Notes: generated by a model not told the origin, from the sequence alone. A stretch of DNA of 55,106 bases from Gammaproteobacteria bacterium (GCA_026196615.1 JAPHSW010000007.1:1-55106); one strand, 5' to 3'. Positions 8,668-18,412 are shown, counted from the first letter of the stretch. Made by a program: numbers and translations.

Positions 8668-8711
8668 TAGAAAAGTCGAATATAACTGATCAATAATTCG
8701 TAAAATACGAT
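8668..8711 (-). promoter_or_regulatory. Palindromic promoter module copy C, upstream of the baeRF gene
   Basis: On the minus strand: ATCG (8711-8708), seven bases, CGAA (8700-8697), 18 bases, CGACTTTTCTA (8678-8668). One base of the left half-site differs (A for T), but an inner perfect repeat TCGTA-TTT-TACGA compensates. A TATATT hexamer directly precedes CGAC. The centre-to-CGAC distance is 26 bases as in the other copies. Confidence 0.65.
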
Positions 8712-8760
8712 ATTTAAATTAGAATTTATTGCTGAACCAATAAATATTTATAGAAAAATT

Positions 8761-8807
8761 AATATTCGTATTAATCGAATATTATCTATATAAGATTCGA
8801 CTTTTTA
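8761..8807 (+). promoter_or_regulatory. Palindromic promoter module copy D, upstream of the usp cluster
   Basis: The palindrome AATATTCG (8761-8768), seven bases, CGAATATT (8776-8783) has perfect 8-bp arms and contains the core TTCG-N7-CGAA (8765-8779). Eighteen bases later comes CGACTTTTTA (8798-8807). TATAAGAT lies at the -10-like position. The start codon of the first usp gene is about 63 bases further on. Confidence 0.7.
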
Positions 8808-8870
8808 TCATAAATACTCTTTGTTATATTGGAAGTGAATTAAAAGACTCCATTCATCAGGGAGAGTGAT

Positions 8871-9794
8871 ATGCAACGCTTCAAAAATATTCTTCTGCTA
8901 TTGAGTCCAGAAGTTGAAAGCAGCGCCACTTTGAAGAAGGCCATGACGCTCGCCAAAACCAATAATGCACATTTAACACTCATTTCTGTTGTTGAAAGGC
9001 ATCCAAAGCTACGTAATTATATAGAAAAGCCCTCATTATCTGTAATAAATGAAATTACTTTAGAGCGTCGTATGTGGTTGGAGCATCAATTAAATTTAAT
9101 ACGGGAAAATGGTCTAGATGCTTTAATTGTAGTGACATTAGGAATTCCTTTCATTGAGGTTATTAAGGAAGTATTACAAAAAAAACATGATTTAGTGATT
9201 CTAACAGCAGAAAAGGAAAAAAGTATTAGTTCACGTGTATTTGGATCAACATCTATGCATTTAATGCGTAAGTGTCCCTGTCCAGTATGGGTGATCAAGC
9301 GTGCACAAAATTGGTCTTATACACGAATTTTAGCAGCAGTTGATCCATTGAACCCAATGCAACAAGAGGATTCACTTAATCTTTTTATTCTTCAATTAGC
9401 TGCTAATATGGCTCAAAAAGAAAAAGGGGAACTACATATAATACATGTATGGAATAGTTTTGATGGTAATTATGGAATTAACCTACATTTAACTGAAAAT
9501 GCAATTGAGCGAGATAAGATACAGCATAAAAATAATTTTGATGCTCTTTTAGGTGAAGTAGATATAAGCAAGTTAAAACCATATGTACACTTTGTCGAGG
9601 GTGATCCACAAGCGAGCATATCGAAACTGGTCGTTGAAAAGAGTATTGATTTGTTGGTTATGGGTACAGTCTGCCGTACGGGAATTGCAGGTTTTCTAAT
9701 TGGTAACACAGCAGAAGAGGTTCTAAATCAGGTAGATTGTTCTGTATTGACTGTCAAACCTGAAGGATTTGTGACACCTGTAGAGAGCGAATAA
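8871..9794 (+). CDS. Two-domain universal stress protein 1 (UspE-like)
   Basis: A 307-residue tandem UspA-fold protein: domain 1 about residues 1-145, domain 2 about 150-300. Domain 1 begins MQRFKNILLLLSPE and ends with [15 protein letters not shown], the signature seen in E. coli UspE; its nucleotide-binding glycines are missing. Domain 2 keeps the ATP-type motif VMGTVCRTGIAGFLIGNTAE (G-2x-G-9x-G-N). It is the first of four tandem paralogues and the nearest to module copy D. ATG 8871 follows GGGAGAG. It is closest to the fourth copy (both have VCRTG and LVILxAE). Usp proteins support survival in stasis, oxidative or osmotic stress; the ligand here is unknown. Confidence 0.88.
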   Translation: MQRFKNILLLLSPEVESSATLKKAMTLAKTNNAHLTLISVVERHPKLRNYIEKPSLSVINEITLERRMWLEHQLNLIRENGLDALIVVTLGIPFIEVIKEVLQKKHDLVILTAEKEKSISSRVFGSTSMHLMRKCPCPVWVIKRAQNWSYTRILAAVDPLNPMQQEDSLNLFILQLAANMAQKEKGELHIIHVWNSFDGNYGINLHLTENAIERDKIQHKNNFDALLGEVDISKLKPYVHFVEGDPQASISKLVVEKSIDLLVMGTVCRTGIAGFLIGNTAEEVLNQVDCSVLTVKPEGFVTPVESE

Positions 9795-9876
9795 TGGATG
9801 TAATAGTTTTGTATGCTGAAAGTGATAGTGGAATGACTTTGACTTTGTCAATGACAAAACTAAGTGGATGAAACTT

Positions 9877-10854
9877 ATGAAACGCTTTAAAAAAATACTT
9901 TTTGTTGCTAATTCTAAATTGAGGAATGATGATGCCTTTGAACGTGCGGTGACTTTAGCTGAGCACAATCAGTCTGAGTTAACCGTAGTATCAGTTATGG
10001 AAGAACTTCCAGAAAACTCTATTGATAAAATTCAGAGTATATCCATGACAAAATTGAGAGATAGTCTTTTGGAACAAAAGTACTGTCAACTCGAAGCAAT
10101 GGTGTCTTCCATTGGAGATAGAGAAGTCCCAATCAAAATTAAAGTATTAACAGGTGTTGCTTTCCTAACTCTCATTCAGGAAGTTCTTAGTAATAATATT
10201 GATTTACTTATCAAAACAGTAGATGAGGAAGGTGTATTTGAAAGATTATTTGGTAGTTCTGATATGCACTTGCTAAGAAAATGTCCTTGTCCTGTCTGGC
10301 TCATTAAGTCATCAAAATATAGGAATTACCAAAAAATTATGGTGGCTATTGATTTTGATCCCATTGATCCCACTACTCATAATACAAGAGATTATTTACT
10401 TAATCAGCAGCTTCTGGAAATGTCTATTGCTCTTGCGCTGTCTGATTTTAGTGAATTACATATTGTTCATGCATGGCAGGCTTATGGTGAAGACAGGTTA
10501 AGGTCAGGTCTTGCTTATCAGCCAAAGGCATATGTTGATTCCTATGTTGAAAGGATACATAAAAAACAAGAGGTTTTTCTAAATAAAATAGTGGCTGATG
10601 TTATTGATAAAACAGGCAAGGAAATAGCACATAAAATTGAACCCAAAATACATTTACTTAAAGGCCTTGCCAAAGACAGAATTCCGGAAATAGTGAAAGA
10701 TCAAAAAATCGACCTCATTATTATGGGCACTGTTGGACGCACAGGAATTCCTGGTTTTATTATTGGTAATACCGCTGAAACTGTGCTTAGCCGGATCAAT
10801 TGCTCAGTCCTTGCTATTAAACCTGAAGGCTTTGTCACGCCAGTTAGCTTATAA
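9877..10854 (+). CDS. Two-domain universal stress protein 2 (UspE-like)
   Basis: 325 residues if started at ATG 9877, which I prefer over the in-frame ATG at 9868 because all four paralogues begin M(K/Q)RFK and AGTGG sits suitably upstream of 9877. Domain 1 ends with [15 protein letters not shown] and has LLIKTVDE instead of the LVILTAEKE of copy 1. Domain 2 has [19 protein letters not shown], an intact ATP-type motif. It resembles copy 3 most closely (shared TVDE and TVGRTG, and a longer linker with an HAWQAYGE segment). It lies 82 bases after copy 1 on the same strand, so the four probably form one transcription unit. Confidence 0.88.
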   Translation: MKRFKKILFVANSKLRNDDAFERAVTLAEHNQSELTVVSVMEELPENSIDKIQSISMTKLRDSLLEQKYCQLEAMVSSIGDREVPIKIKVLTGVAFLTLIQEVLSNNIDLLIKTVDEEGVFERLFGSSDMHLLRKCPCPVWLIKSSKYRNYQKIMVAIDFDPIDPTTHNTRDYLLNQQLLEMSIALALSDFSELHIVHAWQAYGEDRLRSGLAYQPKAYVDSYVERIHKKQEVFLNKIVADVIDKTGKEIAHKIEPKIHLLKGLAKDRIPEIVKDQKIDLIIMGTVGRTGIPGFIIGNTAETVLSRINCSVLAIKPEGFVTPVSL

Positions 10855-10950
10855 GGTTATTCTTTATGGATTGATTGAGAACAACATTTTTTAAAACTTC
10901 ATATTGAATATGGTTATAAATTGTAATTATTTATGTAAATGAGAGATATC

Positions 10951-11928
10951 ATGAAACGTTTTAAAAATATACTTTTTGTAGCTGATACTGACTTACAGTG
11001 TCGTGATACATTTTCAAGAGCGGTTATGTTAGCTGAGAATAACCAGTCTAGTTTAACTTTGGTAGCAATAATAGATGAATTTCCAGGTGAACCTCATCAG
11101 AAAATTCATGGTATTTCCATTGCTGAACTGAACGCTCCTTTAAGGAGTATTAAGCTAGAACAACTTGAGAATCTGGTGATATCTACTCAAAAAACTCTTC
11201 AGGTAAAGACTCAAATAAGCATCAAGCTCCTGTCTGGACGAGACTTTCTAACAATAATTCAGGAAGTGCTTAATAATAAAATTGATTTAGTTATCAAAAC
11301 AGTAGATGAAAGAAAATTCATGGATCGTTTCTTAGGTAGCTCAGATATGCATCTGTTGAGAAAATGTCCTTGTCCTGTATGGCTTATGAAATCAACTGTA
11401 CAGGGGAATTTCAAAAAAATACTAGCTGCAGTGGATTTTGATCCATTTACTCCTAAACCTGAAGATGATTCACTAAACGCTCAAATTATACAGATGTCAC
11501 TTTCTTTGGCGTTATCAGAATTTAGTGAATGGCATATTGTCCATGTCTGGCACGCATATGGTGAGAGCAGCTTACGTTTTGGCCTTGTACAGCAGTCGGA
11601 AGCTGATGTTGATTCTTATGTGGAAGAAATACGCTTGCATCATCATGACTTCCTGGATGAACTAGTTTCAAAATTCATTAATGAAGGAGGAGAAGAAGTT
11701 GTTAATTACATCAAACCAAAAGTCCATTTAATAAAGGGGTTTGCTGAGAACAAGATCCCTGAACTAATTGAAGAGAAGCAAATCGATCTCATTATGATGG
11801 GGACTGTTGGCCGAACTGGTCTACCTGGTTTTTTAATGGGTAATACTTCAGAAACTATTCTAAACCGAATAGATTGTTCTGTACTTGCAGTTAAACCAAA
11901 GGGATTTATTTCACCTGTCATAGCATAG
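10951..11928 (+). CDS. Two-domain universal stress protein 3 (UspE-like)
   Basis: 325 residues from ATG 10951; the in-frame ATG at 10939 is less likely because GAGAGA (10941-10946) lies between the two and places 10951 at normal spacing. Sequence is close to copy 2 through both domains: KTVDE in domain 1, [15 protein letters not shown] at its end, and [19 protein letters not shown] as the domain-2 nucleotide motif. Domain 1 again lacks the glycine motif. The gap from copy 2 is 96 bases and to copy 4 is 45 bases, with no terminator seen. Confidence 0.88.
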   Translation: MKRFKNILFVADTDLQCRDTFSRAVMLAENNQSSLTLVAIIDEFPGEPHQKIHGISIAELNAPLRSIKLEQLENLVISTQKTLQVKTQISIKLLSGRDFLTIIQEVLNNKIDLVIKTVDERKFMDRFLGSSDMHLLRKCPCPVWLMKSTVQGNFKKILAAVDFDPFTPKPEDDSLNAQIIQMSLSLALSEFSEWHIVHVWHAYGESSLRFGLVQQSEADVDSYVEEIRLHHHDFLDELVSKFINEGGEEVVNYIKPKVHLIKGFAENKIPELIEEKQIDLIMMGTVGRTGLPGFLMGNTSETILNRIDCSVLAVKPKGFISPVIA

Positions 11929-11973
11929 GGGATAGTCATTATGTATTGAGTAGTAGAAATATTCGGAGGTATC

Positions 11974-12930
11974 ATGAAACGATTTAAAAACATTCTACTT
12001 GTATGTGATTTTGATATAAATCAGAATGCTGCTGTAGAACGTGCTGTTTCACTAGCCAAACAAAATGAAGCACATTTGATGTTTTTATCCGTAGTCAAAG
12101 AACTTCCGGAAAAAATGAGCATGGCCATTAAGATCATACCATCACAGAAACTTTTGGAGCTGGTAATTGATGATCGGCGGGAACGAATTGATGCAATGGT
12201 TGAAGACATAAATCAGCAGGGAGTTAGTGCCACTGGACAAGTGGCAATTGGCACTCCTTTCCTTGAAGTTATTTATCAAGTATTACGTGACAAACATGAT
12301 TTGGTAATTCTAGCAGCTGAAGGCAAGGGCGGTCTCAAAGAACGTTTATTTGGCAGCACATCTATGCATTTGATGCGTAAATGTCCTTGTCCAGTCTGGG
12401 TAATTAAACCTAAAACTCATGAAAAATATAATCGAATTCTTGCTTCTGTTGATACAACAATAGATTTTCCTGACCCAGAACATGAATCACTGAACCCATT
12501 GATTCTACAGTTGGGTAATTCTCTGGCACAGATGGACAATAGTCAATTTCATATTATCCAGGTTTGGTCGGTATTTGGAGAAGGGTATATGCAAATACGT
12601 GGTGGCGTTGACAATGATGGAATTGACAGGGTTCGAAAGCAAGTAAAATATCAATATGAGATTTGGCTTGATCACTTGCTGGCAAGTACTGGTCTGACAA
12701 ATAGAGATGCCCAGATACATCTGCTTAGAAATGATGATGCATCCGAAGCTATTGTTAAACTGGTTAAAAATGAAAAAATCGATCTACTCGTGATAGGAAC
12801 AGTTTGCCGTACTGGTCTGACAGGTTTTTTTATTGGTAATACAGCAGAAAAAGTATTGAATGAAGTCGATTGCTCAGTACTGACAGTAAAACCAGCAGGC
12901 TTTGTTACACCTGTAACACTTAAAGAATGA
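11974..12930 (+). CDS. Two-domain universal stress protein 4 (UspE-like)
   Basis: 318 residues; ATG 11974 has the best ribosome-binding site of the four (GGAGG, six bases before). Starts MKRFKNILLVCDFD; domain 1 ends [15 protein letters not shown] with LVILAAEGKGG, and domain 2 carries IGTVCRTGLTGFFIGNTAE. These features pair it with copy 1, so the order is type I - type II - type II - type I. It is 78 bases from the cation ATPase gene, in the same direction. Confidence 0.88.
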   Translation: MKRFKNILLVCDFDINQNAAVERAVSLAKQNEAHLMFLSVVKELPEKMSMAIKIIPSQKLLELVIDDRRERIDAMVEDINQQGVSATGQVAIGTPFLEVIYQVLRDKHDLVILAAEGKGGLKERLFGSTSMHLMRKCPCPVWVIKPKTHEKYNRILASVDTTIDFPDPEHESLNPLILQLGNSLAQMDNSQFHIIQVWSVFGEGYMQIRGGVDNDGIDRVRKQVKYQYEIWLDHLLASTGLTNRDAQIHLLRNDDASEAIVKLVKNEKIDLLVIGTVCRTGLTGFFIGNTAEKVLNEVDCSVLTVKPAGFVTPVTLKE

Positions 12931-13008
12931 TAATGACATTCAGGTTGCTTTCGATTAACTCTATACGAATAAATATAAAAACTCCATTACATAGGTATAT
13001 AAAAAAGA

Positions 13009-15731
13009 ATGAAACCTCTGTTGGATTCCTTACTTAAAAAGCATTGGCATCATCTTTCTCATAAGGAAGTTCTTGAGCTGCTGGATACTGATATAGAAAA
13101 AGGACTGGATCGTTTTGATGTAGAAGAGCGTCAGAACAACTTTGGTTTCAATGAGTTAACTCAACATCAAGGACAGGGTCCGCTGTTACGGTTCCTACTT
13201 CAATTCAATCAGGCTTTAGTTTATATTCTTCTCGTTGCAGTGATCATTAAACTATTTCTAGGCGCATGGGTTGATGCTGGAGTGATATTTGGAGTAGTAC
13301 TACTCAATTCAATTATTGGTTTTATACAAGAGGGTAAGGCTTTGAGTGCGTTGGAAGCTCTTTCACGTGCCATGACTACTGCAACCACTGTATTACGAGC
13401 CGGAGAGAAACAAAGAATTGATGCCAGGGAACTGGTGCCAGGAGATATCGTGCTACTTGCCTCAGGTGATAAGGTACCAGCAGATTTACGTTTGATAAAC
13501 AGTCGAAATCTCCAGATTGATGAATCGGCTCTAACTGGTGAATCACTGCCAGTTGAAAAATGCTCTGATGTTCTTGAACACAATACTGTTTTGGCTGATA
13601 GGAATAATATGTGTTATTCATCCTCTCTAGTCACTTACGGTACAGCTAAGGGAGTAGTAACAGAAATAGGTGATGATACTGAAATTGGTCGAATATCTAC
13701 ACTAATCTCCAGCACTGAAGTTCTAGACACACCATTAACACGAAAAATAGCTCATTTCAGTCATATATTGCTTTACGCAATTTTAGGGCTGGCAAGCATC
13801 ACTTTCATGGTAGGTGTGTGGCATGGTGACAGCTGGATTAATGTATTTATGGCAGCAATTGCCTTGTCTGTAGCAATGATTCCTGAAGGGCTTCCTGCTG
13901 TATTGACCATAACGCTAGCTATCGGAGTTGCACGTATGGCAAAACGTCATGCCATTATTCGTCGTTTGCCTGCAGTTGAAACTCTCGGAAGCACCACTGT
14001 CATCTGCTCTGATAAAACAGGTACTTTAACTCGTAATGAGATGGCTGTACAACAGGTATGGGCAGGGGATAAAATTATACATTGAACGGTGTCGGCTACG
14101 CACCAGATGGTGAGATTCGTCATCTGGATAAAAGGGTCGATAAGAATAGTAATTTAGCACTGACCGAATTATTTCATGCCGGTCTGTTATGTAACGATAC
14201 AATCTTAAAGCATGGAGATAAAGGCTGGGGTATTGAAGGTGATCCCACGGAAGGAGCACTTCTAGTTGCAGCATGCAAAGCCGATATGGATATAAAAACA
14301 GTGCAAGCGTGTTATCCACGACTGGACACTATTCCTTTTGAATCACAACATCAATACATGGCAACACTGCATGTCGGTAAAAGTTATTTGATTTATCTGA
14401 AGGGATCAGTTGAAAGCTTGTTGGAACGTTGTCAAAGTATCATGACAGCAGATGGTCAATACAAACCTCTGGATAGTGTGAAGGTACATAAGCAGGTAGA
14501 AGTAATGGCCCAAAAAGGGCAGAGAGTGCTGGCATTTGCGTATCAACCAGTCCCACAGGATACCTGCAGTATCGATCATAGTGATGTTGCCAGGGGAATG
14601 ATATTTCTTGGTTTGCAAGGTATGATCGATCCACCCAGAGAAGAAGCCATACGGGCTGTACAGGCCTGTCATATAGCAGGAATCCAGGTAAAAATGATCA
14701 CTGGTGATCATGCCATCACAGCGGCAGCTATTGCCGGACAGATTGGTCTTGATGAGACTTTGAAAAAAAACGAAATTCCCAAAGTATTAACAGGTCGTGA
14801 ACTGGAAACAATGACTGATGCAGAACTTATTCAGGCTGCCACATCTATTTCTGTATTTGCAAGAGTAACACCCGAGCAAAAACTACGTCTGGTTGAAGCC
14901 TTACAAGCTCATGGAGAAGTAACTGCCATGACGGGTGATGGGGTCAATGATGCACCTGCATTACGACGTGCGGATATTGGAATTGCCATGGGTATTACTG
15001 GCTCCGAAGTTTCAAAAGACGCTGCTGACATGGTTCTCACTAATGATAACTTTGCCACTATCGAAGCGGCGGTAGAAGAGGGCCGAGGTGTCTTTGCCAA
15101 TCTGATCAAGTTTCTTACCTGGATTCTACCCACTAATGCCGGACAAGGACTTGTGATCATTGTTGCTGTGATGCTATCTCAGCCATTACCAGTATTACCA
15201 GTACAGGCTTTATGGATTAACATGACAACAGCCGTTTTACTCGGCCTCGCTTTGGCCTTTGAGCCTCGTGAACCAGGTATTATGAATTGTCCACCACGTG
15301 AGCCTGATACTTCACTCCTAAATGGCGAACTAATTTTTCGTATTGTTCTTGTTGGACTGTTATTATTGATCGGTAGCTTTGGTCTGTTTGAATGGGCTTT
15401 GATGCGAGGTGCTGATGTGGATGAAGCACGTACTATTGCAGTAAATGTTTTTGCTGTTGGTCAGTCTTTTTATCTGCTTAACTGTCGTTCACTACGGTAT
15501 TCTATGTTTCATTTAGGCGTATTTAGTAACCCCTGGATTTGGGCTGGCATAGCTTCTATGACAGTGGCACAACTACTTTTTACCTACCAGCCTTTAATGA
15601 ACCAGTTGTTTCATACTGCACCTATTGGCATAATAGATTGGATTTCTATTATAACTGTTGGTCTGGTGATTTATTTCATTATTAATGCTGAGAAGACTAT
15701 CCGTTTGCACTATGAAAAGAGAGTAGGCTGA
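13009..15731 (+). pseudogene. P2-type cation-transporting ATPase, split by a one-base frameshift
   Basis: Two abutting reading frames (13009-14085 and about 14073-15731) together encode one P-type ATPase of about 906 residues. The first has an N-terminal cation-ATPase domain, ESALTGESLPVEK (actuator TGE), the PEGLP membrane motif and the phosphorylation site ICSDKTGTLTRNEM. The second has the nucleotide-binding domain, MTGDGVNDAPAL and the C-terminal six-helix block. The frames meet in an AAAA run at 14071-14074: restoring one A gives an uninterrupted ...DKNYTLNGVGYAPDG..., which matches the usual pattern of this subfamily. The -1 shift could be a real null mutation, a reversible indel or a sequencing error. 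PacL/CtpF-like Ca2+ or Na+ export is plausible, but the ion is not certain. Confidence 0.85.
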
Positions 15732-15805
15732 TAATCAAAACCTGATATAATAGTGATTACCATCATTACAACTAATCAAATCTATCTTAAAGATGCTGAT
15801 TATTT

Positions 15806-16174
15806 ATGAAAAAAAACAAACGATATATTCTCATTGATAAAAAGCCAATTGAAGAGCCCGATTTAAATAAATGGAAAGAGTGGTATACCTATTCTAACCG
15901 AGTAATAAAATCAACCGATATTCCTATCACAGATGAAAATCGTTTTATCTTCAAAGTGACTGATTCAAATTGTGTGATAAATGTAAAAACCATTTTTTTA
16001 GGAATTGATCACGCGCTACTTGATGATAGCCCTGTTTTGTTTGAGACAAAAATCACGGGAGGGCAATACGATCAGAGGCAACAATGGAGTAAAACATGGC
16101 AAGAAGCTGAAATTGAGCATGATTTTAATGTCAAAGCTTTACTAGAAGGTGGCTTTGTTTGTGTTAAGAAATGA
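15806..16174 (+). CDS. Hypothetical protein, 122 aa
   Basis: A polar, lysine-rich protein with no signal or membrane segment. Its middle, VKTIFLGIDHALLDDSPVLFET, matches a pattern I know from unannotated phage- and genome-encoded proteins of the form (S/K)T(V/I)FLGxDH...PxLFET, sometimes found in mobile regions; no function is known to me. ATG at 15806 with an AAAGATG-like site upstream. It stands alone between the ATPase and asd. It may be a stray accessory gene. Confidence 0.6.
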   Translation: MKKNKRYILIDKKPIEEPDLNKWKEWYTYSNRVIKSTDIPITDENRFIFKVTDSNCVINVKTIFLGIDHALLDDSPVLFETKITGGQYDQRQQWSKTWQEAEIEHDFNVKALLEGGFVCVKK

Positions 16175-16267
16175 ATATAGACATTTTTATGCATTTCTAA
16201 ATTGTCACCACGATGTTTATGGCAGTATAATACCCATCTGTATTTAATTTCTTAATAGGACGGACAA

Positions 16268-17380
16268 ATGAAAAGGGTTGGTTTTGTAGGCTGGCGTGGC
16301 ATGGTGGGTTCAGTACTCATACAGCGTATGCGTGATGAGAATGACTTCACTGAGATTGAGCCTGTATTTTTTACGACTTCACAAGCAGGTCAGGCTGGGC
16401 CCGACATAGGTAAAGACGTTCCGACCTTAAAAGATGCGAAATCAATTGACGAATTGAAATCCATGGATGTTATCGTCACCTGTCAGGGTGGAACTTATAC
16501 GAAAGAAACCTATGGTGAATTGCGCAACGCTGGATGGAATGGTTATTGGATCGATGCAGCTTCAAGTCTTCGTATGGTTGATGAAAGTATCATTGTTCTG
16601 GATCCAGTCAATAAGAATGTCATTAAAGATGGTCTTGCTAATGGCGTAAAAACCTTTGTAGGTGGTAACTGTACTGTCAGCTTGATGTTAATGGGTATTG
16701 GTGGCTTATTTGAAAAAGATCTGGTTGAATGGATTACTCCAATGACATATCAGGCAGCATCAGGTGCTGGCGCTAAAAATATGCGTGAACTAATCCGTCA
16801 AATGGGTGCAGTCAATGATCATGTAAAAGTTTTAAATGATGATCCAGCAACAGCTATTCTTGAAATTGATAAGTCCATTACCGATTTTATGCGCAGTGAT
16901 GCATACCCAACTGAACAATGGCCTGCACCACTGGCTGCTAGTCTATTACCATGGATTGATGTTCCACTAGAAAGTGGTCAAACTAAGGAAGAATGGAAAG
17001 CTCAAGTAGAAACCAATAAGATTTTAGGGCGTTCAAATAATCCTGTTCCTATTGATGGACTTTGTGTTCGTATTGGTGCAATGCGTTGTCATTCACAGGC
17101 GTTAACAATTAAGATGAAGCAGAACGTACCGCTGGATGAAATCAGTGATATTCTGTCACAACACAATGACTGGGTTAATGTTGTAGACAATAATCCTGAT
17201 GACACACTTAAGCATCTGACACCAGCAGCAGTGACTGGCACTTTGACTGTACCTGTAGGTCGTATGCGTAAACTAACTATGGGTGATGATTACTTATCTG
17301 CCTTTACCGTAGGCGATCAATTATTATGGGGTGCAGCTGAGCCACTACGCCGTATGCTACGTATTCTTCAAGAATCATAA
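16268..17380 (+). CDS. asd: Aspartate-semialdehyde dehydrogenase
   Basis: A 370-residue enzyme catalysing NADPH-dependent reduction of L-4-aspartyl phosphate to aspartate semialdehyde, the branch point to lysine/diaminopimelate, threonine and methionine. The N-terminal Rossmann motif is VGFVGWRGMVGSVL; the catalytic cysteine is in GGNCTVSLMLMGIGG at residue 135, the same position as in E. coli; and the substrate-binding RxGAMRCHSQ segment with the catalytic histidine is present. Length and motifs match the Gram-negative-type Asd. ATG 16268 follows AGGA at good spacing, and a strong terminator follows at 17401-17432, so the gene is probably monocistronic. This is a housekeeping gene and anchors the window to the chromosome. 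Confidence 0.97.
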   Translation: MKRVGFVGWRGMVGSVLIQRMRDENDFTEIEPVFFTTSQAGQAGPDIGKDVPTLKDAKSIDELKSMDVIVTCQGGTYTKETYGELRNAGWNGYWIDAASSLRMVDESIIVLDPVNKNVIKDGLANGVKTFVGGNCTVSLMLMGIGGLFEKDLVEWITPMTYQAASGAGAKNMRELIRQMGAVNDHVKVLNDDPATAILEIDKSITDFMRSDAYPTEQWPAPLAASLLPWIDVPLESGQTKEEWKAQVETNKILGRSNNPVPIDGLCVRIGAMRCHSQALTIKMKQNVPLDEISDILSQHNDWVNVVDNNPDDTLKHLTPAAVTGTLTVPVGRMRKLTMGDDYLSAFTVGDQLLWGAAEPLRRMLRILQES

Positions 17381-17400
17381 AGAATAGAACGTCACTTATT

Positions 17401-17432
17401 ATGATGTGAGTCAACTTCTAGACTCACATCAT
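17401..17432 (+). terminator. Hairpin terminator of asd
   Basis: A perfect 12-bp stem, ATGATGTGAGTC (17401-17412) and GACTCACATCAT (17421-17432), with an 8-base loop, lies 20 bases after the asd stop codon. The following CCTTATTTA is only moderately T-rich, but stem length and position make termination likely. Confidence 0.7.
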
Positions 17433-17628
17433 CCTTATTTACAATAAAAATCTTAAAATATCTTTTAAATCAGTATAATAAAGCCTATTTCTCATAAATT
17501 ACTTTATATAAAATCATGCTTGTTACTGAACTTGAAATTTTAATAGGCTAATTATTTAATGCTCTATTATCATTCCAATCACATATTCTCCAGTTACTCG
17601 TATAATGACTTCACTTATCAGAAATATT

Positions 17629-18033
17629 TCAACAAAAACTTCCTACCCATTGTTTATTTCTAAAATCTATATAAAGTTTTTTAGGATAATAATTGCGTAA
17701 ATTTTTTATATCCACATCCACTTTTGAATGCTGTAATTCAGATTCACCTACATCACAATAATTTGAAATCACAGGATGAAACCAAACTTTTATATCATCT
17801 GAAATTTTATGAAAAACATTATGACTAATGGTACCTTCTTGATTGTTGTGAAAATTAACAATCTTCTTTACACGACAGGAAAAAAATAATTCCATTTCTA
17901 TATTTAAAGGTTGTTTTCTTTCTCGTAAAGCAGAGTCAGCTCTATATGTCCATTCTACACATAAAGGTTTTCCATTAATGATAACTTGCTTAGAAAAGCT
18001 AAGTGGATGTATTATTTTTTCAAGCCAGGTCAT
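17629..18033 (-). CDS. Hypothetical protein, 134 aa
   Basis: Starts MTWLEKIIHPLSFSKQV and has a beta-rich composition (VEWTYRADSAL, IEMELFFSCRV) with no membrane segment and no family I recognise. ATG complement at 18031-18033 with AAAGGAAA about eight bases upstream, so translation is likely. It is a lone gene on the minus strand between asd and the signalling block, and its 5' side faces the promoter of the GGDEF-EAL fusion. It could be a small binding protein; nothing more can be said. Confidence 0.6.
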   Translation of the reverse strand: MTWLEKIIHPLSFSKQVIINGKPLCVEWTYRADSALRERKQPLNIEMELFFSCRVKKIVNFHNNQEGTISHNVFHKISDDIKVWFHPVISNYCDVGESELQHSKVDVDIKNLRNYYPKKLYIDFRNKQWVGSFC

Positions 18034-18231
18034 TTTATTTTCCTTTCAATATTATATATATTCATTATCGACTTATGGGCTTAATAAACTATGCGTATTC
18101 TTATCATTAATATTTCGGATTTTACGTATTGATTATAAATTTATTTTCATAGAAATTAGTGCTATCTATTAATCTTATTTGTAATGCTCTTGACTATACT
18201 GTGACAGAGTGTCTCTGTTATGGATAAAGAT

Positions 18232-18412
18232 ATTTCCACTTCCTCACAACTTTTTAACCTTTTCTTAGCTTTTTCTTAACATTTGTACTGCTAATATTGC
18301 GTCATTATTGTAAACCTGAATTAACGAGAAACCGGCATTAATGCAAAATACTATAACCTTCAAAGTCATTACTGGTATAGCAACAATTGTTTTTCTATGT
18401 CTTATAGGAATA
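18232..18412 (+). repeat. Promoter-and-start-codon repeat, intact copy
   Basis: From TTTCCACTTCCTCACA through the leader and about the first 24 codons of the GGDEF-EAL gene, this segment is clearly similar to 22920-23098. Both copies carry the three TTAAC-type boxes and the CATTATTACA/CATTATTGTA element. This is the functional copy, since it ends in a real ATG at 18341. Confidence 0.75.
18253..18280 (+). promoter_or_regulatory. Three direct TTAAC/TTAGC boxes at 11-bp period (putative OmpR-family operator)
   Basis: TTAAC at 18254-18258, TTAGC at 18265-18269 and TTAAC at 18276-18280 are spaced exactly 11 bp apart, in the form CTTA(A/G)C-N5-CTTAAC. Direct hexamers at one helical turn are typical for OmpR/PhoB-family regulators, and the half-site resembles the PmrA-type box (CTTAA-N6 repeats). 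The gene downstream ends in an OmpR-type DNA-binding domain, so autoregulation is a reasonable inference. Confidence 0.6.

Noticed and set aside
12950-12969. Possible fifth copy of the palindromic module before the ATPase gene (TTCG...CGAA)
   Set aside because: The spacer is 12 rather than 7 bases and no CGACTTTTTA follows.
14071-14085. Programmed -1 frameshift in the P-type ATPase
   Set aside because: The in-phase sequence before the shift is T-AAA-ATT, not X-XXY-YYZ, and a one-base deletion explains the junction better.
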